From contig CANQGQ010000003.1 in NCBI GenBank assembly GCA_947623305.1, forward strand, positions 94,552 through 158,551: a DNA stretch of 64,000 nt, read 5' to 3'. This DNA comes from an uncultured Alistipes sp. Its GTDB lineage: Bacteria; Bacteroidota; Bacteroidia; Bacteroidales; Rikenellaceae. This document shows, piece by piece, positions 54,916 through 64,000 of the stretch. The position numbers were made by a program, and so were the translations under genes. Position 1 is the stretch's first letter. Every line of letters begins with the position of its first letter. Under the pieces are notes generated by a model that saw nothing but the letters and a program-made list of their open reading frames with translations, ran no database searches and was not told the DNA's origin.

Positions 54916-54950
54916 CCACAAGCTATCATTTCGACGCCACAAGCTGTCAT
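54916..54950 (+). repeat. Direct repeat CCACAAGCT[A/G]TCAT with 21-bp period
   Basis: Copies at 54916-54929 and 54937-54950, one mismatch, start-to-start 21 bp (two helical turns). They lie between the HTH genes and the DUF3945 gene, a good place for an operator. Confidence 0.6.
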
Positions 54951-55031
54951 GCAATACCGGAACGATACCCGCACCAGCGACGGCCGCTATCTTCGTGAGG
55001 TGTAACACGTACACTTATAAATCAATAACGT

Positions 55032-56495
55032 ATGGAACAGAAAAAGAAAGAACAGGACGTTCTGATCGTCCAAGACGAAAAGACAGGCGAAATCGGCGTG
55101 GTAGCCGGTCTGAAAAGCGACGGCACGCCGAACCTGAAACCCGCCAAAGCGGAACACGCGCAGGACTTCCTGCGTTTCGACCGGCACGGCGACGTACTGG
55201 ACAACTTCTTCGCCAACTTCTTTCGGCAATGCAAGGAGCCGAACCGCTTCGGGTTCTACCGTGTGGCGGTCGAAGGCATGGAGAACGTTGTCGCGGTGAT
55301 GAAAGATCTACTCAAAGACCCCGTAGGTTTTCGGGAGGTACTTGCCGCGCACAAGGTCGATACGACGAAATACGAGCAGGCGGCCGCACAACAAGTGCAG
55401 GAACAGCAAACCGAACCCAAAAAGCAGACGGAACGCCAAAACGAGGGCTACAAGGGCATCGACGAAACGCGCATCGACAGCGAAGAATTCGAGCGACGCT
55501 GGGGTTTGCAAATCGACGAACTGCGCCAATCGGGCGACTGGGAACGGATGCTCGGCCACGGCAAATCACGTCTGACGACCTGCTACCCCGAAATCGGGGG
55601 CGTGCGCTTTCCGGTCGAAGCCCGGCTGTCGTTGCGGGAGAATCCCGACGGGACGGTTTCTCTCGTGCCGCACCCGCTGCGAAAAGAACCCGACCTGAAA
55701 GCCTACGAGAATATCGAGTTCACGGACGAAGATCGGGACAATCTGAAAAAGACGGCCAATCTGGGCCGCGTGGTCGAAGTCCTCGACAAGCAGACCGGAG
55801 AACTCGTACCCTCCTACATCAGCATCGACCGTCAGACGAACGAAACGATCGTCATACCCGTCGATGCGATCCGCATCCCCGACGAGGTGAAAGGTGTCAA
55901 GCTCGACAAGGAGCAGCAGGCGGCACTGGCCGCCGGAAAGGGCGTCTATTTGGAAGGCATGACCTCCAAGAGCGGCAAGAAGTTCAATGCCACGATTCAA
56001 ATCAATGCCGACAAACGGGGATTGGATTTCCACTTCGGAGGCCGACGACAAGCGCAACATCAAGAACAAAAGAATGGGCAGACACAGGACGACGGCCGCA
56101 AGGTTTACATCGGTAAGACGCTGCTCGGACTGCCGATTCTCGACGAGATACGGCAAGGCTGGGCACAAAATAAGTGGGTGCTGATGGAGGGTCTTACCGA
56201 CAAGAAAGGCCGCACGTTCGACGCCTACGTCCGTCCGAATCACGAGAAAGGCAAGTACGACTTCCGTCGGACGGTTTCCGACCCGTCGCAAATTCATGAA
56301 ATAAAACCCACGCATGCTTCTCAAACGCAAGTAGCGGTCAACTCGGAGGGCAAGACGCACGAGGCGACCAAGTACACGGGCGAACCGCTGAAAAAAGGAC
56401 AGACCGCACCTGCCGACACGAAACAGCAAGAACGGCAGCAGCAAGGCGAGAACCGTCGTCCGAACATCCGCAACCGATCGGGAGTGAAAATGTAA
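55032..56495 (+). CDS. DUF4099/DUF3945 domain protein of integrative elements
   Basis: A protein of 487 residues. The N-terminal 90 residues (VLIVQDEKTGEIGVVAGLKS, DFLRFDRHGDVLDNFFANFF) and the central part (FERRWGLQIDELRQSGDWER, a DUF4099-like segment) are typical. The repeated VKLDKEQQAALAAGKGVYLE and WVLMEGLTDKKGRTFDAYVR segments are DUF3945. The tail is Gln/Arg-rich and disordered. The family is found next to topB in Bacteroidales conjugative elements; its function is not known. The start at 55032 is the first ATG of the frame. Confidence 0.85.
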   Translation: MEQKKKEQDVLIVQDEKTGEIGVVAGLKSDGTPNLKPAKAEHAQDFLRFDRHGDVLDNFFANFFRQCKEPNRFGFYRVAVEGMENVVAVMKDLLKDPVGFREVLAAHKVDTTKYEQAAAQQVQEQQTEPKKQTERQNEGYKGIDETRIDSEEFERRWGLQIDELRQSGDWERMLGHGKSRLTTCYPEIGGVRFPVEARLSLRENPDGTVSLVPHPLRKEPDLKAYENIEFTDEDRDNLKKTANLGRVVEVLDKQTGELVPSYISIDRQTNETIVIPVDAIRIPDEVKGVKLDKEQQAALAAGKGVYLEGMTSKSGKKFNATIQINADKRGLDFHFGGRRQAQHQEQKNGQTQDDGRKVYIGKTLLGLPILDEIRQGWAQNKWVLMEGLTDKKGRTFDAYVRPNHEKGKYDFRRTVSDPSQIHEIKPTHASQTQVAVNSEGKTHEATKYTGEPLKKGQTAPADTKQQERQQQGENRRPNIRNRSGVKM

Positions 56496-56536
56496 TTCCG
56501 ACCATCCATCGAAATCGGGACTTTCAGTCCCACAAC

Positions 56537-56549
56537 CACTAAATCCACA
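56537..56549 (+). promoter_or_regulatory. CACTAAATCCACA motif upstream of topB
   Basis: A 13-bp motif 20 bp before the topB ATG. The identical motif lies 5 bp before the DUF1896 gene (58796-58808), with an inverted copy at 58730-58742. Probably a shared regulatory site. Confidence 0.5.
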
Positions 56550-56568
56550 GTAAATAAATCCATTCAGT

Positions 56569-58656
56569 ATGAAAACTATCCTTGCAGAAAAGCCGAGCGT
56601 AGCGCGGGAAATCGCCCGCATCGTCAAGGCTACCCGCCGCGAATCGGGTTACTACACGGGCGGCGATTACAACGTAACATGGGCCTTCGGCCATCTGGTA
56701 CAGCCCGCCCTGCCGGACGGCTACGGCATCAAGGGATTCCACCGCGATAACCTGCCGATTATTCCGCCGGTCTTCAAACTCGTGCCGCGGCAAGTCAAGA
56801 CCGACAAGGGCTACAAGCCGGACAGCGACGTGGCGGCGCAAATCAAAGTCATCGCGCGGCTGTTCCGCGAGAGCGAACGTATCATTGTGGCGACCGACGC
56901 GGGACGCGAGGGCGAGCTGATCTTCCGATACCTGTACGAGTATATCGGCTGCGCCACGCCGTTTGATCGTCTTTGGATCAGCTCGCTTACGGACAAAGCC
57001 ATCCGCGAGGGGCTGGCACGTATCGAGAGCGGCGACAAGTACGACAACCTCTACTATGCGGCCAAAGCCCGCAGCGAGGCCGACTGGCTGGTGGGCATCA
57101 ACGCCACGCAGGCCATCACGGTAGCCGCTGGACGCGGCACGTATTCGCTCGGCCGCGTGCAGACGCCTACGCTGGCGATGGTCTGCGAACGCTACCGCGC
57201 CAATCGGGACTTCAAGTCCGAAACCATTTGGCAGACACATTTCGCCGTAAAAGGCGACGACGATGCCGTGCTAAAATTTTCGTCCGTCAAAAAGTGGGAA
57301 GAGAAAGCCCCTGCTGAAGCAGCCAGCGAAGCATTGCGCCGAGAGGGCACGGCAACCGTCATGCGCGTGGAGCGCAAGGAAGTCGTGCAGGAGCCGCCTC
57401 TGCTCTACGACCTGACGACACTCCAAAAGGAGGCCAACACCAAGCACGGATTTTCGGCCGAAAAGACGCTCTCCATCGTCCAAAAGCTCTACGAGAATAA
57501 GCTGACGACCTATCCCCGCACGGGCAACCGCTACATTCCCGAAGATGTCTTCGCGGAAATTCCCGCATTGCTCCGCACGCTGAAAGACAACCCGACATGG
57601 TGCAATAGCCTCGCATTGGCGAACAACCCCACGCGCCGCAGCGTGGATGACAGCAAAGTTACCGACCACCACGCCTTGTTGATTACGGGCGTGAGGCCGA
57701 AGAATCTCTCCGCCGATGAACAGACAATTTATGACATGATTGTCGGACGTATGATAGAATCTTTCGCTGCGCCGTGCATCAAGGACAGCACGACGGTAAC
57801 AGCCGTATGCAATGGCGTGGAATACGTCCTGAAAGGGACGATCGTCAAGCAGGCGGGCTGGCGCGACGTCTATGGTGCAGAGGCAGATGACCCGACGATT
57901 CCCGCATGGACGGAGGGCACGACGCTGACGCTGGCCTCCTCGTCGCTGACCGAAGGAAAGACCAAGCCGCAACCGCTGCATACGGAGGCGACCCTCCTCG
58001 CTGCAATGGAAACGGCCGGCCGCGAGATCGAAGACGACGAGAAGCGGCAGGCCCTCAAAGGGTGCGGCATCGGCACGCCGGCTACTCGTGCGGCAATCAT
58101 CGAAACGCTCTTTGCGCGGGAGTATATGGTTAGACAGAAAAAATCGCTTGTGCCGACCGAAAAGGGGCTGGCACTCTATTCGGTCGTCAAGGGCATGCGT
58201 ATCGCCAACGTAGAATTGACGGGCGACTGGGAGGCTGCGCTGGCCAAGATCGAACGCGGCGAGATGCGTGCCGAAACGTTCCGTGAAGCCATCGAAATCT
58301 ACACCAAGCAAATTACCTCGGAGCTGCTCGGCTCGGAGAAGCTGTTCGCACGCACGCAGTCGGAATACCTCTGTCCGAAATGCCGCACGGGACGCATGCA
58401 GTTCTTTCGTAAAGTCGTGCGCTGCGACAATCCCGAATGCGGATTATCGGTATTCCGCATCAAAGCCGGCAAGACGCTTACCGACGAACAGATCGCCATT
58501 CTGCTGACCGTAGGCCACACGGAGGAGATTCGAGGCTTCAACAGCAAGCAAGGCCGCTCGTTCTCGGCGGCAATCGCTTTCGATGAGAACTTCGACACCG
58601 TGTTCGTCTTCCCCGAAAAGAAAAACGACCGTAAACCTGTCAAACGAAAGAAATAA
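56569..58656 (+). CDS. topB: DNA topoisomerase III (type IA)
   Basis: Relaxes or decatenates DNA by single-strand passage, probably during processing of the element. The 695 residues are normal. The TOPRIM domain has Glu7 (ILAEKPSVAREI) and the DxD-like Asp110 (ATDAGREGELIFRY). The catalytic Tyr is Tyr315 in LTTYPRTGNRYIPED. The C-terminal zinc-finger segment (YLCPKCRTGRMQFF, then CDNPECGLSVFRI) is followed by a second topo C-domain with GKTLTDEQIAILLTVGHT. A terminator follows at 58745. Confidence 0.94.
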   Translation: MKTILAEKPSVAREIARIVKATRRESGYYTGGDYNVTWAFGHLVQPALPDGYGIKGFHRDNLPIIPPVFKLVPRQVKTDKGYKPDSDVAAQIKVIARLFRESERIIVATDAGREGELIFRYLYEYIGCATPFDRLWISSLTDKAIREGLARIESGDKYDNLYYAAKARSEADWLVGINATQAITVAAGRGTYSLGRVQTPTLAMVCERYRANRDFKSETIWQTHFAVKGDDDAVLKFSSVKKWEEKAPAEAASEALRREGTATVMRVERKEVVQEPPLLYDLTTLQKEANTKHGFSAEKTLSIVQKLYENKLTTYPRTGNRYIPEDVFAEIPALLRTLKDNPTWCNSLALANNPTRRSVDDSKVTDHHALLITGVRPKNLSADEQTIYDMIVGRMIESFAAPCIKDSTTVTAVCNGVEYVLKGTIVKQAGWRDVYGAEADDPTIPAWTEGTTLTLASSSLTEGKTKPQPLHTEATLLAAMETAGREIEDDEKRQALKGCGIGTPATRAAIIETLFAREYMVRQKKSLVPTEKGLALYSVVKGMRIANVELTGDWEAALAKIERGEMRAETFREAIEIYTKQITSELLGSEKLFARTQSEYLCPKCRTGRMQFFRKVVRCDNPECGLSVFRIKAGKTLTDEQIAILLTVGHTEEIRGFNSKQGRSFSAAIAFDENFDTVFVFPEKKNDRKPVKRKK

Positions 58657-58729
58657 TGCGTAACTTCGCCACTGAGTTCACGGTCATAGGTCGTTGCGAC
58701 TACTTGATAGCCGATACCGATTTATTCTC

Positions 58730-58808
58730 TGTGGATTTAGTGGTGGCACTCGGAGGGATACCGAGTGCCTTTTTCTTTCGCACCGATATAGTAATCACTA
58801 AATCCACA
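58730..58808. repeat. 13-bp inverted repeat flanking a terminator
   Basis: TGTGGATTTAGTG (58730-58742) and CACTAAATCCACA (58796-58808) are perfect inverse copies with the topB terminator between them. The right arm is identical to the motif before topB. Confidence 0.6.
58745..58774 (+). terminator. Intrinsic terminator downstream of topB
   Basis: Stem GGCACTCGG/CCGAGTGCC (58745-58753 with 58761-58769), 7-nt loop, then TTTTT (58770-58774). Confidence 0.85.
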
Positions 58809-58813
58809 AAAAT

Positions 58814-59254
58814 ATGAATCCGAACAACAAGCCTGTCGAACTATCTTACTACGGGCTGTATCTCTTATCCTATCTTCGGGAGCATCATCCCGACAAAGCT
58901 ACCGATGCGGCATTCGTTGCTGAACGTGCCGACCATGCCGCCGAAGTCTTCGAGCAGGCCCGCCGCGAAGGGCATCTGCCGGAGAGTGCGCAGGAGCTGG
59001 CTATGGCCGCTCTAATGGAAGGGCTTCGCTTCTCCAAATACGACACCCTCGTCGAGGTGCTGTGGAACGAGTTCGCGGACGAGGTACCGCAAAGCGACGC
59101 TCCGACCGTCGCCTTCACCCTGCAACCCTACATGGAGGGTATTTTCGCCCTCTATCCGCTTTCGGACGACTTCGCCTACTCGCCCGAATACGAACAGCTC
59201 TGCACGGAGCTGACTGGTGCGATTGCCATTTATTTCGAGGAAAATGGCATTTAA
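58814..59254 (+). CDS. DUF1896 family protein
   Basis: A small acidic protein of 146 residues typical of Bacteroidales conjugative elements. The family pattern is visible in LSYYGLYLLSYLREHHPDKA, FVAERADHAAEVFEQARREG and the C-terminal QPYMEGIFALYPLSDDFA. Function unknown; it is nearly always next to the large methylase-helicase, whose start lies within this gene's last codons (59244). Codon use and GC content match the rest of the element. Confidence 0.85.
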   Translation: MNPNNKPVELSYYGLYLLSYLREHHPDKATDAAFVAERADHAAEVFEQARREGHLPESAQELAMAALMEGLRFSKYDTLVEVLWNEFADEVPQSDAPTVAFTLQPYMEGIFALYPLSDDFAYSPEYEQLCTELTGAIAIYFEENGI

Positions 59255-61790
59255 TCGCAAAGCCAAGTTGCGGGACAATATCGAGGCGATACGCACGGCT
59301 TTCGAGTTGGACAAGGCAGGACGGGCGGCCACTCCCGAAGAACGGGAGCGGCTCGCCCGCTACTGCGGCTTCGGCGGGTTGAAATGTATTCTCAATCCGG
59401 CAAGCAATCTGACGGATGCCATGCAGTGGGCGAAATCCGACCTCGAACTGTTCCCGCTGACGGTGGAGCTGCACCGTCTGATCCGCGACCACAGCGTGAA
59501 CGACAACGAGTACAAACGTTATATCGACAGCCTGAAAAGCTCCGTGCTGACAGCATTCTATACCCCGTCGACCGTTACGGAAGCATTGGCGGACGTACTA
59601 CACGACTATGGTGTGAAGCCGCACCACCTGCTGGAACCCTCGGCCGGGCACGGCGCATTCGTCGAGGCGTTCGCACGGCACAATCCCGATGCGGAGGTAA
59701 TGGCATTCGAGAAAGACCTGCTGACGGGTAAGATTCTCGCGCACCTCTATCCAGATAAACGAGTGCGGACGGAGGGTTTCGAGCGCATCGAAAAGCCGTT
59801 CGAGGGCTATTTCGATGTGGCCGTCTCCAATATTCCGTTCGGCGATGTGGCGGTATTCGACCCTGCATTTGCAACGAGTAAGGAGGAGGAACGGCGTGCT
59901 GCCACGAAAGCCGTACACAATTATTTCTTTCTGAAAGGGTTGGATGCTGTTCGCGACGGCGGTATCGTGGCGTTTATCACTTCGCAGGGCGTGATGGATT
60001 CTCCACGTAACGAGGCGGTGCGGCTCGAAATGCTCAAAGAGGCGCATTTCGTATCTGCGATTCGTCTGCCAAGCAACCTCTTTACCGACGAGGCTGGAAC
60101 GGAGGTCGGCAGCGACCTAATCATCCTGCAAAAAGATACTCGCAAAGAGGGACTGACCGAAGACGAGAAACTGTTTACCCGTTCGGGAACGCTGCACGGC
60201 GTAAAAACCAATCGCTATTTTATCGAACACAAGGAGCAGATTGTCTATACGAGTGCGGAGTTGGATACCGACCCCTACGGAAAACCTGCCATGGTTTATA
60301 AACACGATGGCGGCGTAGAGGGTATCGCCATACAGTTGCGTGAGTTGCTCGACCACAACCTGCACGCGCGGTTGGTCATGCGGCTCTACTCCGGCGGTAT
60401 TCGAGATGCGCGACTGCAAGAGCAGCAAGCAGAAACACAAGCGACCGAACCGTCCTTGCACATAGAACCGTCAGCGGAAAATCTGGCCGAGTTCGGTACA
60501 TGGGCGAAAGAAAAGGAGCAACGGCTGTGGGAGGAACGACCGCCGGAAGCAGAGGATTTCGAGGAGGCGACCGTCATCGAAGAGACAGTACAGTCCCCGC
60601 CCCCAGCGATTCGGCAGGAAATCGAGCAAGCTGCCGTACCTCTCCAAGAAGAGAAGCCCAAAATCGAGCCGCCCGTCATGACGCTTTACGACCTGTTCGG
60701 ATTTACACAGGAGGAGCGACGACAGACGCAGCGCACGACATCCAAGCGTCGGCAACATTCGTCGAGGCGACCGCCGATACCGCAACCATCGCTGTTTACG
60801 CCGCGACCTGTCGAATCGCAGATCGCACAACCCATTTATACTGATCCCGATGCTCCCTATGTTGCTCTCGATTGGGAAGAGAACCCGCCTATCAACGGCT
60901 TCTACGAAACGATGATGCAGCTTACACCGGGACAGCGAGCAGAATTCCGACGCAGGAATACGGAGGAGCGGCACGGGTACGCTGCCGACATATCACGTGG
61001 CAGACGAAAATCGCAATCCGAAGTCCGTCAAACGGGGAATTTATTCGATTCCATTGATCCGACACGAATGACCGAAGTCGTTATTTCGTCCGAAGAATGG
61101 CAACGCAAACACGAAGAGGAGATGCAGCCCCGACCGTTCAAGGAGATGTTGGAGCCGCACCACCGCGAGGGGTCGCTCGTCAAAGCAGACATCGACGGGG
61201 AACATTATCAGATCGGCTATCTGAAAGACGTTACCGGCTACGGGGCGACGTTCCACCCGCTCGATTTGGAGCCGGTGCAGCAGCAGAAAGCGGCGGCCTA
61301 TATCGCTTTGCGTGACGCTTACCAACGGCTCTACGCCTACGAAGCCGAGTATCAGGACGAGGGCGACGCTATGCGCAAAGACCTCAATGTCCGCTACGAC
61401 GAGTTCGTCGCGCGTTACGGCAACCTGAACGCCAAAGCGAACGTCAAGCTCCTTATGATGGACGCTTCGGGGCGTGACATTCTCGCCATAGAACGGGCGG
61501 AGGAGGGCAGGTTCGTCAAGGCCGACATCTTTGACCATCCAGTTGCTTTTTCATTGAATCAGCTTACGCACGTCGATACACCCGAAGAAGCCCTGTCCGC
61601 GTCGCTCAACCGCTACGGCGGCGTGAACCTCGACTACATGGAATCCTTGTCGGACAGCAGCCGCGAGGAGCTGATCGACGCGCTGAAAGGGCGCATTTTC
61701 TACAATCCGCTGGCCGGAGGGTACGAGACAAAGACCGCTTCATCGCGGGCAACGTCGTCGATAAGGCGGAACGCATCGAGGCATGGATGA
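59244..61790 (+). CDS. Methylase-helicase, N-terminal fragment (frameshifted)
   Basis: The first part of the very large DNA methylase/SNF2-type helicase carried by CTnDOT-like elements (intact members have about 1,800-2,000 residues). The visible 848 residues hold the N6-adenine methylase domain: AdoMet motif LLEPSAGHGAFVEAFARH and catalytic motif VSNIPFGD in place of NPPF/Y. A linker rich in Gln, Glu and Arg (about 400-600) follows, then a conserved FKEMLEPHHREGSLV segment. Near 61733 one G appears to be missing (AAGACC instead of AAGGACC); after it the natural reading continues in the frame of the next fragment, while this frame runs 18 junk codons to a stop. Confidence 0.82.
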   Translation: MAFNRKAKLRDNIEAIRTAFELDKAGRAATPEERERLARYCGFGGLKCILNPASNLTDAMQWAKSDLELFPLTVELHRLIRDHSVNDNEYKRYIDSLKSSVLTAFYTPSTVTEALADVLHDYGVKPHHLLEPSAGHGAFVEAFARHNPDAEVMAFEKDLLTGKILAHLYPDKRVRTEGFERIEKPFEGYFDVAVSNIPFGDVAVFDPAFATSKEEERRAATKAVHNYFFLKGLDAVRDGGIVAFITSQGVMDSPRNEAVRLEMLKEAHFVSAIRLPSNLFTDEAGTEVGSDLIILQKDTRKEGLTEDEKLFTRSGTLHGVKTNRYFIEHKEQIVYTSAELDTDPYGKPAMVYKHDGGVEGIAIQLRELLDHNLHARLVMRLYSGGIRDARLQEQQAETQATEPSLHIEPSAENLAEFGTWAKEKEQRLWEERPPEAEDFEEATVIEETVQSPPPAIRQEIEQAAVPLQEEKPKIEPPVMTLYDLFGFTQEERRQTQRTTSKRRQHSSRRPPIPQPSLFTPRPVESQIAQPIYTDPDAPYVALDWEENPPINGFYETMMQLTPGQRAEFRRRNTEERHGYAADISRGRRKSQSEVRQTGNLFDSIDPTRMTEVVISSEEWQRKHEEEMQPRPFKEMLEPHHREGSLVKADIDGEHYQIGYLKDVTGYGATFHPLDLEPVQQQKAAAYIALRDAYQRLYAYEAEYQDEGDAMRKDLNVRYDEFVARYGNLNAKANVKLLMMDASGRDILAIERAEEGRFVKADIFDHPVAFSLNQLTHVDTPEEALSASLNRYGGVNLDYMESLSDSSREELIDALKGRIFYNPLAGGYETKTASSRATSSIRRNASRHG

Positions 61791-63286
61791 CCGAGAACCC
61801 GCACGGCGAGCGCGAAAAGGAAGCCCTCGCAGCACTCCGAGAGGCCCCGCCGCGCCCGATTTCATTCGACGAGCTGGACTTCAACCTCGGCGAGCGGTGG
61901 ATACCGACGGGGATTTACGCGGCCTATGCCTCCTACCTGTTCGATACGGACGTAAGGATCGGTTTCTCAGAGAGCATGGACGAATATTCGGTCAAGTGCG
62001 GCGTGAAGAACGCCAAGATTCTCGACCAATACTGCGTCAAGGGCTATTACCGCAATTACGACGGTATCGCCCTGCTGAAACATGCCCTCGTGAACACCGT
62101 CCCCGACATGAGCAAGAGCATCGGCAAGGACGAGCACGGTAACGACATCAAGGTACGCGACAGCGAGGGTATACAGCTCGCCAACGCCAAAATCGACGAG
62201 ATCCGCAACGGCTTCGTCGAGTGGCTCGCGGAGCAGTCGCCAGAGTTTCAGAAAAGGCTCGCGGACATGTATAACCGCAAGTTCAACTGTTACGTCCGCC
62301 CGCAGTACGACGGCTCGCACCAGACCTTTCCCGACCTCGCCCTGAAAGCCCTCGAACGGCGGTTTGGTATCAAGGACGTGTACCAGAGCCAGAAGGATTG
62401 TATCTGGATGCTCAAACAGAACGGCGGCGGCATCTGCGACCATGAGGTCGGCACGGGCAAGACGCTGATCATGTGTGTCGCGGCGCACGAGATGAAACGG
62501 CTGGGGCTGGCGCACAAGCCGATGATTATCGGTCTGAAAGCCAACGTCGCGGAGATCGCCGAATGCTACCGAACGGCCTATCCCAATGCGCGAATACTCT
62601 ACGCCACGGAAAAGGACTTTTCGCCCGCCAACCGCGTGCGCTTCTTCAATGACATCAAGAACAACGACTGGGACTGTGTCATCATGTCGCACGATCAGTT
62701 CGGCAAGATTCCTCAGTCGCCCGAATTGCAGCAGCGGATTCTCCAAGCCGAATTGGACACGGTAGAGGAGAATTTGGAGGTGCTGCGCAGTCAGGGCAAG
62801 GAGGTTTCCAAAGCGATGCTGCGGGGGTTGGAGAAGCGGAAAATCAACCTTTCCGTCAAGCTCGAAACCATCGCCCATGCCATCAAGTCGCGCACGGACG
62901 ACGTGGTGGACTTCAAGCAGATGGGCATCGACCATATCTTCGTGGACGAGAGCCACCAGTTCAAGAACCTGATGTTCAACACGCGCCATGACCGCGTGGC
63001 AGGGCTGGGCAATCAGGACGGCAGCCAGAAGGCGCTCAACATGCTTTACGCCATCCGCACCATTCAGGAGCGGACAGGGCGCGACGTTCCTCTCCGGTAC
63101 GACCATCAGCAATTCGCTGACGGAATTGTACCTGCTGTTCAAATACCTGCGCCCGAAGGAATTGGAGCGGCAGAACATCAATTCGTTCGACGCATGGGCG
63201 GCCATCTTCGCCAAGAAAACGACGGACTTCGAGTTTTCGGTAACGAACAACATCGTGCAGAAAGAGCGCTTCCGCTACTTTATTAA
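61787..63286 (+). pseudogene. Methylase-helicase, middle fragment (helicase motifs)
   Basis: The continuation of the same protein in another frame; homologous reading really starts near 61735 (RFIAGNVVDKAERIEAW). It carries the N-terminal helicase lobe: VYQSQKDCIWMLKQNGGGIC (Q-like region), Walker A as DHEVGTGKTLIM, the DEAH-like box as HIFVDESHQFKNL, and [16 protein letters not shown]. Near 63085 the frame breaks again (net +1, i.e. one base gained or two lost) and the last 65 codons are meaningless. It may be translated on its own from 61787, but would lack both the methylase and the second helicase lobe. Confidence 0.75.
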
Positions 63287-63947
63287 AGTGCCGGAGCTGG
63301 CGCAATTCTACAACGAGATCACGGATTACCGCACGGCGGAGGACGTAGGCGTGGACAGGCCGCAGAAAAACGAGATACTGCACAACATCCCGCCCACGCC
63401 GCAGCAGGAGGAGTTCATCGAGAAGCTGATGCAGTTCGCGCAGTCGGGCGACGCCACGATACTCGGACGCGACAAGCTCTCGGAGACCGAAGAAAAGGCC
63501 AAGATGCTGATCGCAACGGACTACGCCCGCAAAATGGCGCTCGACATGCGTCTTATCGACCCCGACCTGTACGAAGACCACTCCGACAACAAGGCGTCCC
63601 ACTGCGCGGCGACGATTGCGGAGTATTATCGCAAATACGATGCACAGAAAGGTACGCAGTTCGTCTTCTCGGATTTGGGGACGTTCCAGCCGGGACAGTG
63701 GAACGTGTACAGCGAGATCAAACGCAAGCTCGTGGAGGATTACGGCATACCGGCTTCGGAGATTCGCTTCATTCAGGAGTGCAAGACCGACAAGGCCCGC
63801 AAAGCGGTAATCGACGCGATGAACGAGGGCAAGGTGCGGGTACTATTCGGCTCGACGTCGATGCTCGGCACGGGCGTGAACGCCCAACGGCGAGCCGTCG
63901 CAGTGCATCACCTCGACACGCCATGGGTGCGACATGAAGTCGCATAG
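63090..63947 (+). pseudogene. Methylase-helicase, C-terminal helicase lobe, interrupted by an intron
   Basis: Reading returns to the frame of the first fragment: [20 protein letters not shown], then [20 protein letters not shown] and [20 protein letters not shown]. The second helicase lobe is recognisable up to [20 protein letters not shown] and HHLDTPW, which in intact proteins continues RPSD...QRxGR (motif VI). Here the reading leaves the family pattern exactly after Trp at 63926 and stops seven codons later, because a group II intron begins at 63927. The rest of the gene must lie beyond the intron, outside this window. Confidence 0.75.
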
Positions 63948-64000
63948 ATAATTGTTGGAATGATATTTTAAGTATCAGCTTTAACCCGCTGTTCCGTCAG
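63927..64000 (+). mobile_element. 5' end of a group II intron (runs off the window)
   Basis: The sequence begins GTGCGAC, the conserved 5' end (GUGYG) of group II introns. The first hairpin GCGAC-ATGAA-GTCGC (63929-63943) matches the first domain I helix of introns such as Ll.LtrB (6-bp stem, 5-nt loop). A second hairpin GATA-TTTTAAG-TATC (63962-63976) has the UUUAAG-containing loop also seen there. It is inserted in the sense direction of the host gene, so splicing could remove it. The intron-encoded reverse transcriptase, if present, would be beyond the window. Confidence 0.7.

Noticed and set aside
1..64000. CRISPR array, rRNA genes, prophage structural genes
   Set aside because: No regularly spaced repeats, no rRNA-like sequence and no phage structural genes were seen.

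Overview
This 64 kb window looks like chromosomal DNA of a Bacteroidota gut commensal. It is GC-rich for that phylum, and Alistipes/Rikenellaceae is my best guess (inferred from gene content and base composition, not from a marker gene). Evidence for the phylum: a SusC/SusD pair with polysaccharide-degrading enzymes, DUF4290, SUI1-like and BT_3928-like proteins, a Bacteroidales-type integrative element, start codons preceded by A-rich stretches rather than Shine-Dalgarno sites, and many promoters of the form TTTG-N19/20-TAnnTTTG.

Region 1 (1-21 kb) is mostly housekeeping. It holds the 5' part of a lipoprotein gene, DUF4290, a sigma-54 activator with a reduced receiver, a lipocalin-like protein, a structured RNA resembling 6S RNA, Fe/Mn superoxide dismutase, rubredoxin, aspartate-semialdehyde dehydrogenase, penicillin-binding protein 1A, a 1001-residue secreted HExxH/propeller/barrel protein, a SUI1-like factor, a DUF4435 protein, a small outer-membrane barrel, cardiolipin synthase, GreA, and an RND efflux operon (adaptor, pump, TolC-like channel).

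Region 2 (21-28.8 kb) is a long co-directional run on the minus strand: sufB-sufC-sufD-sufS, then a type II restriction-modification pair (methyltransferase and MvaI/BcnI-like endonuclease), then tmk and a DoxX/MauE-like membrane protein. The R-M pair sits between sufS and tmk with almost no intergenic space.

Region 3 (28.9-51.6 kb) is a pectin-utilisation locus: two GH28 polygalacturonases, SusC/SusD importer, two GH105/88-type unsaturated uronyl hydrolases, a DUF4861-esterase-pectinesterase fusion, an alpha/beta-hydrolase esterase carrying an N-terminal STN-like domain, a PKD/CBM9-like protein, a GH35-like (DUF5597) enzyme and a PL22 oligogalacturonate lyase. A divergent plus-strand gene encodes a secreted beta-propeller-DUF362 fusion of unknown role. 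Together these would de-esterify homogalacturonan/rhamnogalacturonan, cut it, import oligomers through SusCD and trim the unsaturated ends. No dedicated regulator (hybrid two-component system or ECF sigma/anti-sigma) is visible inside the window.

Region 4 (52.1-64 kb) is the left end of an integrative and conjugative element lodged at the 3' end of tRNA-Ser(GCT): tyrosine integrase, RhuM-like protein, two small HTH proteins, DUF4099/DUF3945 protein, topoisomerase III, DUF1896 and a large methylase-helicase. The last gene carries two frameshifts and is interrupted, inside a conserved helicase motif, by what looks like the 5' end of a group II intron that runs off the window.
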